DNA from: a virus | Strand: one strand, 5' to 3' | IMG/VR virus record: IMGVR_UViG_3300042987_001137 | Location: 1 to 43,792 of that record | Length of the DNA: 43,792 nucleotides | The notes under the pieces: generated by a model | Database searches by the model: none | The model's input: the letters and a program-made list of their open reading frames with translations, nothing else | What the model was told of the DNA's origin: nothing | Made by a program: the position numbers and the translations under genes | Shown here: in pieces, positions 1 through 7,012 of the stretch | Position numbering within the stretch: the first letter of the stretch is position 1 | How the letters are laid out: every line of letters starts with the position of its first letter

Positions 1-248
1 TTATTGCCACCCGCGCCGCCCAATGGGGCGCCGACCAGGAGCTGGAGGCGTGCTGTAAGTGGCAAGACACCTTCAACTACCCGAACGCTAGCAACCTCCT
101 CCGCGCCGCCCGCCGCCCCAAGCCTCCCTCATTGAGCGAGCCGGCGATGGAGGCTTTAGACCGAATGGATCAGTTTCCTACTGCTGAAAATCAGTACATA
201 ATCCGCCGCGCTCTGGAGCGCCTGCAGGAGCTCGAGGGCAATGACTGA
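1..248 (+). CDS. hypothetical protein, 3' part only
   Basis: The reading frame is open from base 3 to TGA at 246-248 and its start lies before the window. About 81 residues are visible, rich in Ala, Arg and Leu, with a segment beginning IATRAAQWGADQELEACC. I do not recognise a domain, although the style resembles small hypothetical proteins shared by Synechococcus and its phages. The first ~165 bases are much richer in G+C and GC-ending codons than everything that follows, and the last third of the gene drops to the local composition. This suggests a recombination joint inside the gene. The function is unknown. Confidence 0.6.
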   Translation, partial: IATRAAQWGADQELEACCKWQDTFNYPNASNLLRAARRPKPPSLSEPAMEALDRMDQFPTAENQYIIRRALERLQELEGND

Positions 249-314
249 CATTTCCCGCTAACAAAACGTCCTAGTCATGACGTTAAACTGACCTTCATTC
301 CATGCTCAATTCAA

Positions 315-434
315 ATGTTTGAATCAATCTTTGCTTCTATTGTCCCAGTGCTTAAAGATTTGCTTTGGGCAGCAGCAGGTATGTTGTTTACCTATTGCAT
401 CAACAAACTCCACTCCCAATTCCACACCAACTGA
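315..434 (+). CDS. small membrane peptide (39 aa)
   Basis: ATG at 315 opens 39 codons ending at TGA 432-434, three bases before the ATG of the next gene. This spacing suggests translation in one operon. Residues 5-28 are mostly hydrophobic (Ile, Val, Leu, Trp, Ala, Gly, Met, Phe) and could form one membrane helix, followed by a short polar tail with His and Asn. No family is recognised. An ORF this short could arise by chance; the tight spacing and membrane-like composition favour it being real. Confidence 0.45.
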   Translation: MFESIFASIVPVLKDLLWAAAGMLFTYCINKLHSQFHTN

Positions 435-437
435 ATC

Positions 438-1139
438 ATGTCTCAAATCACTTCAACTAAGCTAAAAGAACTGAATGTCCTTCAGCTGTATCAGCACTAT
501 GATGCCTTGGAACGCTCTCTTCCTTTGCTTACTCCTGAGTCCCAGGACATGGCAAAAGCTGAGCTGGAGACATGTGCTACACTTCGCTCAGAAAAAATTG
601 ATCGTATTTACTATGCAATAGCTTCTAATGAAGATACATTGGAACGTATTAAAAAAGAAACAGAGTTACTGGTAGAAGCAAAGCGGCATCATGAATCACA
701 AATCAAATCTCTTAAAGGTTTGCTTTCGTGGTTGCGTCGCGCTCTGCCCCTTGATTGCAATAAAATTACAGGGCGAAACTACCAGTTTACGCTCGTAAAG
801 AAAAGGGAGTTAAACGTTGAAATTGCGTCGGACCCTCAGCTTTGGAAAACTGAAGAAAGAAATAAATTCTGCATCGAACAAGAAACAACCACAACCAAAA
901 GAACTGTGTTACGTTCAATGTCAGGAGAAGTTCTTTCTGAAAGAACAGAACCTAAAACAAAACATGAGATCCTCCCGAACCTCGATGCCATCCGCAATGC
1001 CTATCAAGCAGGTCAACAACTTCCAGAAGGAGTTAAAGTCTCCCAAGAATATTCCATCCGAACAAAACGTATCTTCTCCACAAGCCGAGTGGAAATGGAT
1101 GCATCCGAATATCCAAGAGAATTTCTATCAGAAGCTTGA
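438..1139 (+). CDS. Gp157-like phage protein
   Basis: This 233-residue protein has a long charged coiled-coil-like N-terminal half (about residues 20-95), then a segment around KITGRNYQFTLVKKRELNVE. That order matches the Siphovirus Gp157 family, in which a helical hairpin precedes a short beta region with a 'tightly spaced basic' motif. Gp157 proteins usually lie near recombination or single-strand-binding genes in phages and were first noted in Streptococcus phages; their biochemical role is unclear. It sits just after a small membrane peptide and before several small hypotheticals on the same strand. The assignment is by pattern only. Confidence 0.6.
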   Translation: MSQITSTKLKELNVLQLYQHYDALERSLPLLTPESQDMAKAELETCATLRSEKIDRIYYAIASNEDTLERIKKETELLVEAKRHHESQIKSLKGLLSWLRRALPLDCNKITGRNYQFTLVKKRELNVEIASDPQLWKTEERNKFCIEQETTTTKRTVLRSMSGEVLSERTEPKTKHEILPNLDAIRNAYQAGQQLPEGVKVSQEYSIRTKRIFSTSRVEMDASEYPREFLSEA

Positions 1140-1173
1140 GCCTCCAACTGATCTGGAAGATGCTCACATTAAA

Positions 1174-1392
1174 ATGTCTTGTCACAACCATAGCGTTGAA
1201 GACTTCAATCTTCAATTGCAAATGAATGAGCTTGAAATGTCAATGCTCTGTGATGGAGACGAGCCTCTTCCTTATCACACAGAAAAGATGGACGATCTTG
1301 AGCAAAAGAAACTTAAGCTCTTATTAGGTAAACGGTTCCATCAAAACGCTGCTCGTTGCTACTGGTATTGGATGGCTAAAGCAGAAAAATAA
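1174..1392 (+). CDS. hypothetical protein (72 aa)
   Basis: The frame that ends at 1392 stays open far upstream, but that upstream part lies antiparallel in phase to the Gp157-like gene and looks like a shadow. I chose ATG 1174, 34 bases after the previous stop, with a GGAAGA purine stretch about 14 bases upstream. ATG 1099 would add 25 residues and overlap the previous gene by 41 bases. The product is polar, with Met- and Glu-rich helices and an aromatic C-terminus (RCYWYWMAKAEK). No domain is recognised. Confidence 0.55.
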   Translation: MSCHNHSVEDFNLQLQMNELEMSMLCDGDEPLPYHTEKMDDLEQKKLKLLLGKRFHQNAARCYWYWMAKAEK

Positions 1393-1431
1393 CTAGACAT
1401 ACAATACATTAATACAAATACGAGGTGTTTC

Positions 1432-1698
1432 ATGGATCGTGACCCGGCTCAGCTTTATCAATTGCTCGCTGGTTTCACTCAAGGTGGAACACCTCTTCCT
1501 GCATTAGTTGGATCTAAACAAGAACTTGGTGTTGTTATCCTTACTGCTGCCATGTTGGCTAATGAAAATCTTGCAGCACAAATGAGTGCTGAAGAAATGG
1601 TTGATGGTGCAATTAATTATTACAATGTCATCCAAGAGCGGCTGGGATATTACCAGCAGCATCAAGCACACTCTTTGGAACGTCTCCTTAATAACTGA
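1432..1698 (+). CDS. hypothetical protein (88 aa)
   Basis: The ATG is preceded by a CGAGG ribosome-binding-like stretch about 8 bases upstream. The product is a small, acidic, probably all-helical protein with no signal peptide and no long hydrophobic segment. Its middle (VVILTAAMLANENLAAQM) is a moderately hydrophobic helix, more likely packed in a soluble fold than in a membrane. It is followed within four bases by the oxygenase gene, so the two are probably co-translated. No family is recognised. Confidence 0.6.
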   Translation: MDRDPAQLYQLLAGFTQGGTPLPALVGSKQELGVVILTAAMLANENLAAQMSAEEMVDGAINYYNVIQERLGYYQQHQAHSLERLLNN

Positions 1699-1701
1699 CA
1701 A

Positions 1702-2205
1702 ATGTTAGCAATTGATTGCTTTTGTCCTTTGCAACAAAAAGCAGAAGAGTTAGTTGATTACGCAAGCTGGGTTATCAATCAAGATTTACCCTGGACATCT
1801 TACTTTGGTTTTCAAGCTAGACCTATTCATGAGTATTGGATAGAACAAGAACCTGCTTTAGCTTTGGTCCATAAGTTTGCTCCTATAAAAAGCCTGGGGC
1901 TTCTTTGTGTTCCTCCTTCTGTAATGTATAACTGGCATAAAGATCTTCATAGGAAATCCTGTATTAACTTGTTGATCAGCGAAAATCATCACAGCCATAC
2001 ACTATTCGGTAAGCAAAGAGATGAACTAAACAGAAGTATATGTGAGCTGGCATACGAACCTAAAACTTATTACTTGTTTAATAATCAAGTAGAACATTGT
2101 GTAATCAATCTTGACACAACAAGATATCTTGTATCTTTGATTTTTGAAAACGAAACTAAATATGAAGATCTTAGGGATTTGTTTTTGCTGAATGAAATCT
2201 GCTAA
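1702..2205 (+). CDS. Fe(II)/2-oxoglutarate oxygenase-like protein
   Basis: This 167-residue protein carries the facial-triad layout of the 2OG-Fe(II) (jelly-roll) oxygenases: H79-x-D81 in YNWHKDLHRK, a distal H132 in NNQVEHCVIN and R141 nine residues later, where the 2-oxoglutarate-binding Arg normally lies. Short strands ending in RYLVSLIF support the double-stranded beta-helix. The closest style is the aspartyl/asparaginyl beta-hydroxylase-like group. The substrate cannot be told; cyanophage members are suspected of modifying proteins or nucleic acid. A second, unrelated-looking oxygenase lies at 5493-6209. Confidence 0.6.
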   Translation: MLAIDCFCPLQQKAEELVDYASWVINQDLPWTSYFGFQARPIHEYWIEQEPALALVHKFAPIKSLGLLCVPPSVMYNWHKDLHRKSCINLLISENHHSHTLFGKQRDELNRSICELAYEPKTYYLFNNQVEHCVINLDTTRYLVSLIFENETKYEDLRDLFLLNEIC

Positions 2206-2230
2206 GCTACTCCTGTCTTTCTAGCCTGTA

Positions 2231-2428
2231 ATGGAACCCATTACCAAACCTAAGCTTACAGTTTCTTTTGCTGTTGACCTTGAAGTAGAGTACGATTCCT
2301 TTGGAGGCAAGACACCTCAGGGCGTTGCCATTTCTCTTCAAGACGAAATGGACGATCTACTCTATGAAGTCAGTCCTGCAGTAAAATCTGTGTTCACCTC
2401 CATCACTGCACTTGATTCCAATGACTGA
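2231..2428 (+). CDS. hypothetical protein (65 aa)
   Basis: This is a small acidic protein. Its first half alternates hydrophobic and charged residues as in a beta strand (KLTVSFAVDLEVEYDSF), and its second half appears helical. Its TGA (2426-2428) lies inside ATGACTGA, so the next gene starts 8 bases before this one ends and is probably translationally coupled. No family is recognised. Confidence 0.6.
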   Translation: MEPITKPKLTVSFAVDLEVEYDSFGGKTPQGVAISLQDEMDDLLYEVSPAVKSVFTSITALDSND

Positions 2429-2738
2429 AGACCTTGCTCAGAAGTTAAAAACAGCAGGTGCTTTTGATAGTCCCTGGTTGAAAGAACAGCTTCTTAACTG
2501 GGACCATGAAGAAGAGCAGCGTAAAACTGACTTCATGGAACACATGTATCATTGTGCTGGTCGCCAGGATCCTTCCCATCCTAAACATTCTCTTTACACT
2601 GGTCTCTGGCAAGACTTCTGCATTAAAGAAGCAGGAATTGCAATGCGTAACTACTACTTCCAAATGCTGGCTGCAGTAGAAATCTACGAAAAAGCAAAAG
2701 CAGAACAAAGCAAAGCTGAAGAGGTTATTGTTTCTTAA
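2421..2738 (+). CDS. hypothetical protein (105 aa)
   Basis: ATG 2421 overlaps the stop of the preceding gene; a TTG at 2412 in the same frame is a less likely start. The protein is helical and charged, with several Trp, His and Glu residues (LLNWDHEEEQRKTDFMEHMYHC) and an Ala/Lys/Glu-rich C-terminal helix. It resembles small cytoplasmic cyanophage proteins of unknown role. A strong terminator follows 23 bases after the stop, so this is the last gene of the first transcript. Confidence 0.6.
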   Translation: MTEDLAQKLKTAGAFDSPWLKEQLLNWDHEEEQRKTDFMEHMYHCAGRQDPSHPKHSLYTGLWQDFCIKEAGIAMRNYYFQMLAAVEIYEKAKAEQSKAEEVIVS

Positions 2739-2761
2739 CCTTTACGTTTAGCTGTTTTCTT

Positions 2762-2800
2762 GTAGGGTGTTCCACAATGGTGGAGCGCCCTACTTCTTTT
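2762..2800 (+). terminator. rho-independent terminator
   Basis: A 14-bp stem (2762-2775 pairing with 2780-2793, including two G-U pairs) closes a 4-base loop and is followed by TTCTTTT. It lies right after the gene ending at 2738. The ATG at 2777 falls in the loop, so it is not a believable start for the next gene. Confidence 0.85.
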
Positions 2801-2803
2801 ATA

Positions 2804-3091
2804 ATGACAGAACCAATTGATGTAATTAACAATTGGCAAATCTGGTATAGAGAAAACAGAACAATGGCTGCACCTAAACATGAAGACCTTGCTTGGGTCT
2901 GTAATCCTTGTGGTACTAAATATGGTAACTGGTACCAAGGAGAGCATTACAGTGGTCCTTTGTACCATGTAGAAACATGTCACGAAGGTAGTTGTGACAT
3001 ATGTGGTGCCATCGATGTGTTTGTTGCAGGTCCAGAAGGATACGGTGGTTTTGTTCCGAATTGGCGTGAACTTAAAAAACAAACTTCTTAG
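2804..3091 (+). CDS. zinc-ribbon-like protein (95 aa)
   Basis: The protein has two Cys pairs, CNPCG near residue 34 and CxxGSCDICG near residue 64, with His residues between them. This is a typical zinc-ribbon arrangement. ATG 2804 is chosen because the in-frame ATG at 2777 sits inside the terminator loop; ATG 2864 (MAAPKHED) is a further option that keeps all the cysteines. Small zinc-ribbon proteins of this type are common in cyanophages and may bind nucleic acid or proteins, but no specific role can be given. The gene stands alone between a terminator and a virion gene. Confidence 0.65.
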   Translation: MTEPIDVINNWQIWYRENRTMAAPKHEDLAWVCNPCGTKYGNWYQGEHYSGPLYHVETCHEGSCDICGAIDVFVAGPEGYGGFVPNWRELKKQTS

Positions 3092-3126
3092 TGGTGCGAT
3101 AATACATATACAGTCCTAATAAACCA

Positions 3127-4443
3127 ATGCCTGTATATAGAGAGATAGGTGAACCTTTACTTTACGAAGTTGTTAAAGCTCAGACGTGCAGCGGTCAACC
3201 TTTAGAAGTGTTCACTGCAACAGGTGATTCTGTTCAGATTAAACCAGCAAATACGGCTGGAGATGCTTTTGGTCGTCTGCGTTCTGTTCAACCCTTTACT
3301 GTTTTTGAAAGCCAACATCGATATCAAGAAAATAGTAAATGGTCAACAGCAACAGGTGTAAACGGAACATCTTCCTACCAAGCAAATGAAAGCGCAATAA
3401 ATCTTACTGTTACAACAACGTCAGGAGATTACATCTATCGAGAAACAAAAAGGGTCTTCCCCTACCAGCCTGGAAAATCTTTTTTGACCATGATGTCTTT
3501 TGTTTTTGCTTCTGGCAAAACAAACCTAAGACAACGTGTTGGTATGTTTAGTACTCAAAATGGTATCTTTTTTGAGCAAAGTGGAAATACTAATTACATG
3601 GTTATGCGTAGTTATGTAACAGGATCTATCTCAGAAACAAGAATTCCACAACAAAACTGGAACTTCGATGCGTTTAATGCTAGTGGTGTAACAGGAAGAA
3701 CACTTGATCCTACTAAAGCTAATATCTTTTGGACAGATGTTGAATGGCTTGGTGTTGGTGACGTACGTGTTGGTTTTGTTGTTGATGGTAGGCCTGAAAT
3801 TGCACACGTCTTCCATGGTGATAACGTCAATGCAACTACTTATATGACAACAGCTCTCTTGCCTTTACGTCAAGAAATTCAAAATCTAAATACAACAACA
3901 TCTAGCTCGACAGCAAAACAAATTTGTGCCACTGTAATCTCGGAAGGTGGCTTTGATCCAAGGGGAAGTGGTGGTACGGCAGGTCATCCAGTAACAGCTA
4001 AATATGATTTGACTTCTGCTGGAACGTTTTACCCAGTGGCTTCTATTCGTCTTAAGTCCACACGGTTAGACGCTGCTGTTGTACTAGCCGGTATCTCCTT
4101 ACTCGGTACAACAAACAATGCTGTCTACAACTGGCAGCTAGTTGCAGGAGGTACTTCTGCTGCAGGTACATGGACTAGTGCTGGTACTAATTCTTCAGTT
4201 GAATACAACATAACGGCAACTGGTTTTACGCAAGGAACAGGGCGTCGTTTGGCTGAAGGATATACTGTTGGTTCTAACCAAGGATCAACAGTAACTGATT
4301 TAACGCGAGATGATTTGCTGAAATACCAACTTGAGCGTGATCCTTTTGTGCCTACTCCATATGAACTGACACTGCTTGTTGCAACTGATCTTGCTGGTGC
4401 AGATGTTGTCGCAGCTATTAACTGGGAAGAAATCACAGAATAA
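3127..4443 (+). CDS. virion structural protein (fibre or head-decoration type)
   Basis: This 438-residue protein contains the phrase AFGRLRSVQPFTVFESQHRY near residue 48. I associate it with a virion protein family widespread in large marine phages. The rest is rich in Thr, Ser, Gly and Val with alternating strands and no enzymatic motif, as expected for a beta-rich surface protein. Another typical segment, FVVDGRPEIAHVFHGDN, lies mid-protein. It is separated from the main structural blocks further right, sitting between a zinc-ribbon gene and the Dps-like gene. It may be a head or tail appendage; the exact location is unknown. Confidence 0.65.
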   Translation: MPVYREIGEPLLYEVVKAQTCSGQPLEVFTATGDSVQIKPANTAGDAFGRLRSVQPFTVFESQHRYQENSKWSTATGVNGTSSYQANESAINLTVTTTSGDYIYRETKRVFPYQPGKSFLTMMSFVFASGKTNLRQRVGMFSTQNGIFFEQSGNTNYMVMRSYVTGSISETRIPQQNWNFDAFNASGVTGRTLDPTKANIFWTDVEWLGVGDVRVGFVVDGRPEIAHVFHGDNVNATTYMTTALLPLRQEIQNLNTTTSSSTAKQICATVISEGGFDPRGSGGTAGHPVTAKYDLTSAGTFYPVASIRLKSTRLDAAVVLAGISLLGTTNNAVYNWQLVAGGTSAAGTWTSAGTNSSVEYNITATGFTQGTGRRLAEGYTVGSNQGSTVTDLTRDDLLKYQLERDPFVPTPYELTLLVATDLAGADVVAAINWEEITE

Positions 4444-4476
4444 AGTTTGTTAAACTAGATTTATTGATTGAAACAA

Positions 4477-5019
4477 ATGTATACACCTGCGCCTCCAGTG
4501 GTTAATCAGCCTCAGCCTGGTTTGCAACCACAACCTCAAGCAAAACCTAAAGCACCTGCTAAATCAAAGAATGGTGATGTCGGGTCCTTCATTCAGCAAG
4601 CCATCTCCCTCTGCTCCTACCTCAAGGAACTTGAGACACAGTCCCATCTTATTCACTTGAACTACGAGGGGGCGAACTTCCTCGGGGTGCATGGGTTCCT
4701 TAAAGACCAGTACGAGGGCCATCTGGAGCAGTTCGACACACTCGCTGAGTTTATCAGGTCCATGGACTACCTCATGCCTATGTGTGGATGTGGCCTCAAG
4801 GACGCGTGCCCTCAGTTCCAGGCTGTCACCTCCTATAAAGGAACTGACATGCTTGCTACCTATTACAAAAATCTAGAACAGTGTGCAGCACTCTGTAAAA
4901 AACTAGAGCCTGCTGCGCAGAAAGTTGGTGCCATTGATATTGCTAACTACATGGCTGATCTTGTCGGCCAAATGTTTAAGGCTGCTTGGTTTGTTAAGGC
5001 AACATTAAGGAGTGCTTGA
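4477..5019 (+). CDS. dps: Dps-like ferritin (DNA protection / iron oxidation)
   Basis: This 180-residue protein has a Pro/Gln/Lys-rich tail (residues 1-33) and then a four-helix ferritin domain. The Dps ferroxidase ligands fall at H60, H72, D87 and E91. The spacing of 12, 15 and 4 residues is exactly that of E. coli H51, H63, D78 and E82. The motif HLNYEGANFLGVH matches the Dps family. Dps proteins form dodecamers that oxidise and store iron, and many also coat DNA; the basic tail could bind DNA. ATG 4477 is preferred over TTG 4468. About 4578-4840 is distinctly GC-rich in third positions and the remainder is not, a sign of mosaic origin. The 3' end overlaps the opposing HNH gene by 15 bases. 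Confidence 0.8.
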   Translation: MYTPAPPVVNQPQPGLQPQPQAKPKAPAKSKNGDVGSFIQQAISLCSYLKELETQSHLIHLNYEGANFLGVHGFLKDQYEGHLEQFDTLAEFIRSMDYLMPMCGCGLKDACPQFQAVTSYKGTDMLATYYKNLEQCAALCKKLEPAAQKVGAIDIANYMADLVGQMFKAAWFVKATLRSA

Positions 5020-5271
5020 TTTTTTCCAGTGCTCTATACGGTGACAATTGCAACACAAGGGAATACATATATCAATTTCTTGTTGGATGCGGCGCCAGCT
5101 GTATCCATCTTTTACTAATCTTGATACGTTCATATTCTTTTGATTAATGTGATGAAAGTCAATTACGCGATAATCTTTCAAGCCACAATGTGCACACTCT
5201 AAAGTTCTCTTGTAGTTAAGAAAACGTTCTTTATTTTTGTTTATACGGTTTTTGTGTGATGCGCTCTGCAT
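5005..5271 (-). CDS. HNH-family zinc protein, probable endonuclease
   Basis: This 88-residue protein has CAHCGLKDYRVIDFHHI and then PLCCNCHRIEHW, i.e. two CxxC zinc pairs flanking the H-H core of an HNH (beta-beta-alpha-metal) fold. The N-terminus is strongly basic. Free-standing HNH proteins in phages are often homing or nicking endonucleases that mark module borders. This one sits between the Dps gene and the tRNA pair. Its 3' end overlaps the end of dps on the other strand. A terminator for the tRNA transcript lies just upstream of its start. Confidence 0.75.
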   Translation of the reverse strand: MQSASHKNRINKNKERFLNYKRTLECAHCGLKDYRVIDFHHINQKNMNVSRLVKDGYSWRRIQQEIDICIPLCCNCHRIEHWKKSSTP

Positions 5272-5274
5272 CCC

Positions 5275-5310
5275 AAAAAATATCCTTTTATCAGGATAAC
5301 AGATAAAAGG
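5275..5310 (-). terminator. terminator of the tRNA transcript
   Basis: Read on the minus strand, a 9-bp perfect stem (5302-5310 with 5284-5292) with a 9-base loop is followed within three bases by a T6 run (5280-5275). It lies directly 3' of the tRNA-Thr gene and 5' of the HNH gene. Confidence 0.65.
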
Positions 5311-5333
5311 GAAATATCCGGATTACTGATAAA

Positions 5334-5404
5334 GCTGAATGTCAGATTTGAACTGACGGCCGGCAGTTTACAAAACTGCTGCTCTACCACTGAGCTAATT
5401 CAGC
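5334..5404 (-). tRNA. tRNA-Thr (anticodon UGU)
   Basis: On the minus strand the 71 bases fold as a full cloverleaf. The acceptor is GCTGAAT paired with ATTCAGC, and the D arm contains the usual GG. The anticodon arm is GCAGT-TTTGTAA-ACTGC, giving anticodon UGU (reads ACA), and the T arm contains GTTCAAATC. It has no encoded CCA. Cyanophage tRNAs often serve codons that are commoner in the AT-rich phage than in a GC-rich host, and ACA fits that. Confidence 0.92.
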
Positions 5405-5408
5405 AATA

Positions 5409-5482
5409 TCGGAGTGGCAGGATTTGAACCTGCGGCCCATTGCTCCCAAAGCAATTGCGCTACCAAACTGCGCTACACCCCG
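5409..5482 (-). tRNA. tRNA-Pro (anticodon UGG)
   Basis: The minus strand gives a complete cloverleaf. The acceptor CGGGGTG pairs with CACTCCG (one G-U), the anticodon arm is ATTGC-TTTGGGA-GCAAT with anticodon UGG (reads CCA), and the T arm carries GTTCAAATC with discriminator A. It is four bases upstream of tRNA-Thr on the same strand, so the two are probably cut from one precursor, which may also include the oxygenase mRNA that ends 11 bases before. Confidence 0.93.
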
Positions 5483-5492
5483 AACTCAATGA

Positions 5493-6209
5493 TTATAGCA
5501 GTTTCCAGGTTTTCGGGTCGGTTACCTGGAGTTCATTGGAGCTGTTAGTAGATGTAGGAATTAAATCGTAAGAAACTGAAAGCCTTGGTGTCTTGCCAAA
5601 GTAAACATCAACACCATGCATCATATTAGAAGGAAAAACAAGTAGACGTTTTGGCTTTGGAGTGTAATACATCTTCTTCATATTGAAGATGGTGGGTGTT
5701 GCGTCAATAGGCAAAGAAGAAAAACAACTGTGAGTATCAGTAAAGTAGAACATACCGGTGTCATTATCATCAGCTTTTAAATAATAAACAACACTCAGTA
5801 TCGAGTTAATGTGCATATGTTCATCTACAGAACCACCCCTTCGACTGCAAACAACAGGCCAAGACTTTTGTGCGTACAGATTAACTGTGCTGGTATCAAT
5901 ACCTAAACGTAAAAAATACTGATCACAAGCGTCAGCAATAGCGCTGTTTAACCATTCAAACTCTGGTTGATTATGAATTGTGTAGTTATTTGAAACGTCT
6001 CCAGTAATGTTCGGCTTGTAATCTTCTTCAGAATCTGCTTGCTCGCTATAGAACTTCTCAACATAATCCGTCATCCTTTCATGGATGTCGTCTGGTGTAT
6101 CTAAAGTTTTGCAATAGATCAGACTAGGAAATAAAGAATGAAAACCTTCTGATGCTTCTGTGGCAAAAATCTCGTAAAGATTTTTGTCCTTGTGATCTAA
6201 AGAAGCCAT
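5493..6209 (-). CDS. 2OG-Fe(II) oxygenase superfamily protein
   Basis: This 238-residue protein resembles the putative 2OG-Fe(II) oxygenase family common in T4-like cyanophages. It has EHMHINSILSVVYYLKA with the proximal metal-ligand region, and FPSNMMHGVDVYFG followed by TPRLSVSYDL with the distal His and the 2-oxoglutarate-binding Arg. The N-terminal third begins with a FPSLIYCKTL-type entry strand. The substrate is unknown; family members are suspected to hydroxylate proteins. The two tRNA genes follow directly on the same strand. Confidence 0.75.
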   Translation of the reverse strand: MASLDHKDKNLYEIFATEASEGFHSLFPSLIYCKTLDTPDDIHERMTDYVEKFYSEQADSEEDYKPNITGDVSNNYTIHNQPEFEWLNSAIADACDQYFLRLGIDTSTVNLYAQKSWPVVCSRRGGSVDEHMHINSILSVVYYLKADDNDTGMFYFTDTHSCFSSLPIDATPTIFNMKKMYYTPKPKRLLVFPSNMMHGVDVYFGKTPRLSVSYDLIPTSTNSSNELQVTDPKTWKLL

Positions 6210-6227
6210 AAAATAAGTAGTGTGATG

Positions 6228-6281
6228 GACCAGGTGTGTCGCCTTTTAGGCTATCTGCCTAACGCGCACAGGGACCTGGTC
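6228..6281 (-). other. structured intergenic RNA element
   Basis: An 8-bp perfect pairing of 6228-6235 with 6274-6281, extended by GTG/CAC, encloses a second hairpin (TAGGC 6247-6251 with GCCTA 6257-6261). It lies in the leader of the oxygenase mRNA, between the genes ending at 6305 and starting at 6209. No T-run follows, so a terminator is unlikely; an mRNA processing or stability element is possible. The function is inferred only from foldability. Confidence 0.4.
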
Positions 6282-6304
6282 TCTATCAGCACAATTTTAA
6301 CAGA

Positions 6305-6853
6305 TCAGAGATCTTCTAACAGTAAACGCTTGCCACGGAACTTGGAGCGTGCTCCCTTGTTTTTTGTGTCAACAGCCGTGACAACTGCAATCTGAGGAGA
6401 ATTACCATTGGTGTACAGCAAAAAATCACCCTTTTTTACTGCATCAGGTTGACACACGTAGTGTGTTTCTTTCCCGTTAATATTGGCTGAGAACGTGTAA
6501 GGCAGTACCTCTTCGATTGTTTTAGGATCCAGGACGTGAATTTCTCCTGTACCTTTTTCCTCAATCAGGTAATTGTTGCTGGAATTTGTACCAATATGGC
6601 TTCCATACGCAGTGGTACCATCTGCTTTTGTAAACGAGTACAGCACTTTTGTTTCCGTCATGGGTTCTTCATTGTTTTCGTAAAGTTTTAACTCACGTTC
6701 AGAGGCTTCAAAGCAACCTTTACTTGGTGCTAAATAACCACAATACCAAATAGGAGCAGCTTCAGAGCCGCGCCACATAACGCGTCTTAGAATACGAGCA
6801 GGTTTTTTGCCGTATTGTTTGACGACAATGTCGCCAATATTAAAATTGGGCAT
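6305..6853 (-). CDS. conserved cyanophage hypothetical protein (182 aa)
   Basis: This is a soluble protein in two parts. Residues 1-60 look like a small SH3/KOW-type beta barrel (FNIGDIVVKQYGKKPARILRR). After an acidic linker, a second part contains the phrase KADGTTAYGSHIGTNSSNNY, which I associate with a hypothetical protein common in T4-like cyanophages. No catalytic residues stand out. The gene is flanked by a tRNA-like element upstream and the structured element downstream. Confidence 0.6.
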   Translation of the reverse strand: MPNFNIGDIVVKQYGKKPARILRRVMWRGSEAAPIWYCGYLAPSKGCFEASERELKLYENNEEPMTETKVLYSFTKADGTTAYGSHIGTNSSNNYLIEEKGTGEIHVLDPKTIEEVLPYTFSANINGKETHYVCQPDAVKKGDFLLYTNGNSPQIAVVTAVDTKNKGARSKFRGKRLLLEDL

Positions 6854-6896
6854 GCTTCAAGGTTTCAGGCGCAACTGAATAAAGTATAGCTTCTAA

Positions 6897-6967
6897 TCAA
6901 CCGTGTAGGTATCGAACCCACTATCCAACTCCCTTGTCGGGGTGTCCTGCCACTAGACTACCGGTTG
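6897..6967 (-). tRNA. tRNA-like element with degenerate anticodon arm
   Basis: The minus strand has a good acceptor stem (CAACCG with CGGTTG), a Glu-like D arm (GTCTAGTGGCAGGAC) and a canonical T arm (GTGGG-TTCGATA-CCTAC), in the right order and at normal total length (71 bases). The 21 bases left for the anticodon arm and variable loop do not form a 5-bp stem with a U33-containing 7-base loop; only CCC/GGG around GACAA pairs. I cannot assign an amino acid. It may be a decayed tRNA, a tRNA mimic or an unusual functional tRNA. Confidence 0.5.
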
Positions 6968-6983
6968 AAATCATAAGCATAGC

Positions 6984-7012
6984 AAAAAATCCCTGGTTGC
7001 TCAACCCAGGGA
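6984..7012 (-). terminator. rho-independent terminator
   Basis: On the minus strand TCCCTGGGTT and AACCAGGGA pair around a GAGC loop (one bulged base), followed directly by T6 (6989-6984). It ends the transcript of the small basic-protein genes that stop at 7067, and separates it from the tRNA-like element. Confidence 0.8.

Noticed and set aside
817-1098. Upstream extension of the ORF ending at 1392
   Set aside because: It lies wholly inside the Gp157-like gene in another frame, and later ATGs give better starts.
2777-2803. Start of the zinc-ribbon protein at ATG 2777
   Set aside because: That ATG is in the loop of a strong terminator hairpin.
6897-6967. A tRNA whose anticodon arm was inverted in place
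   Set aside because: Reversing the central segment still leaves mismatches in the stem, so inversion does not restore a normal tRNA.
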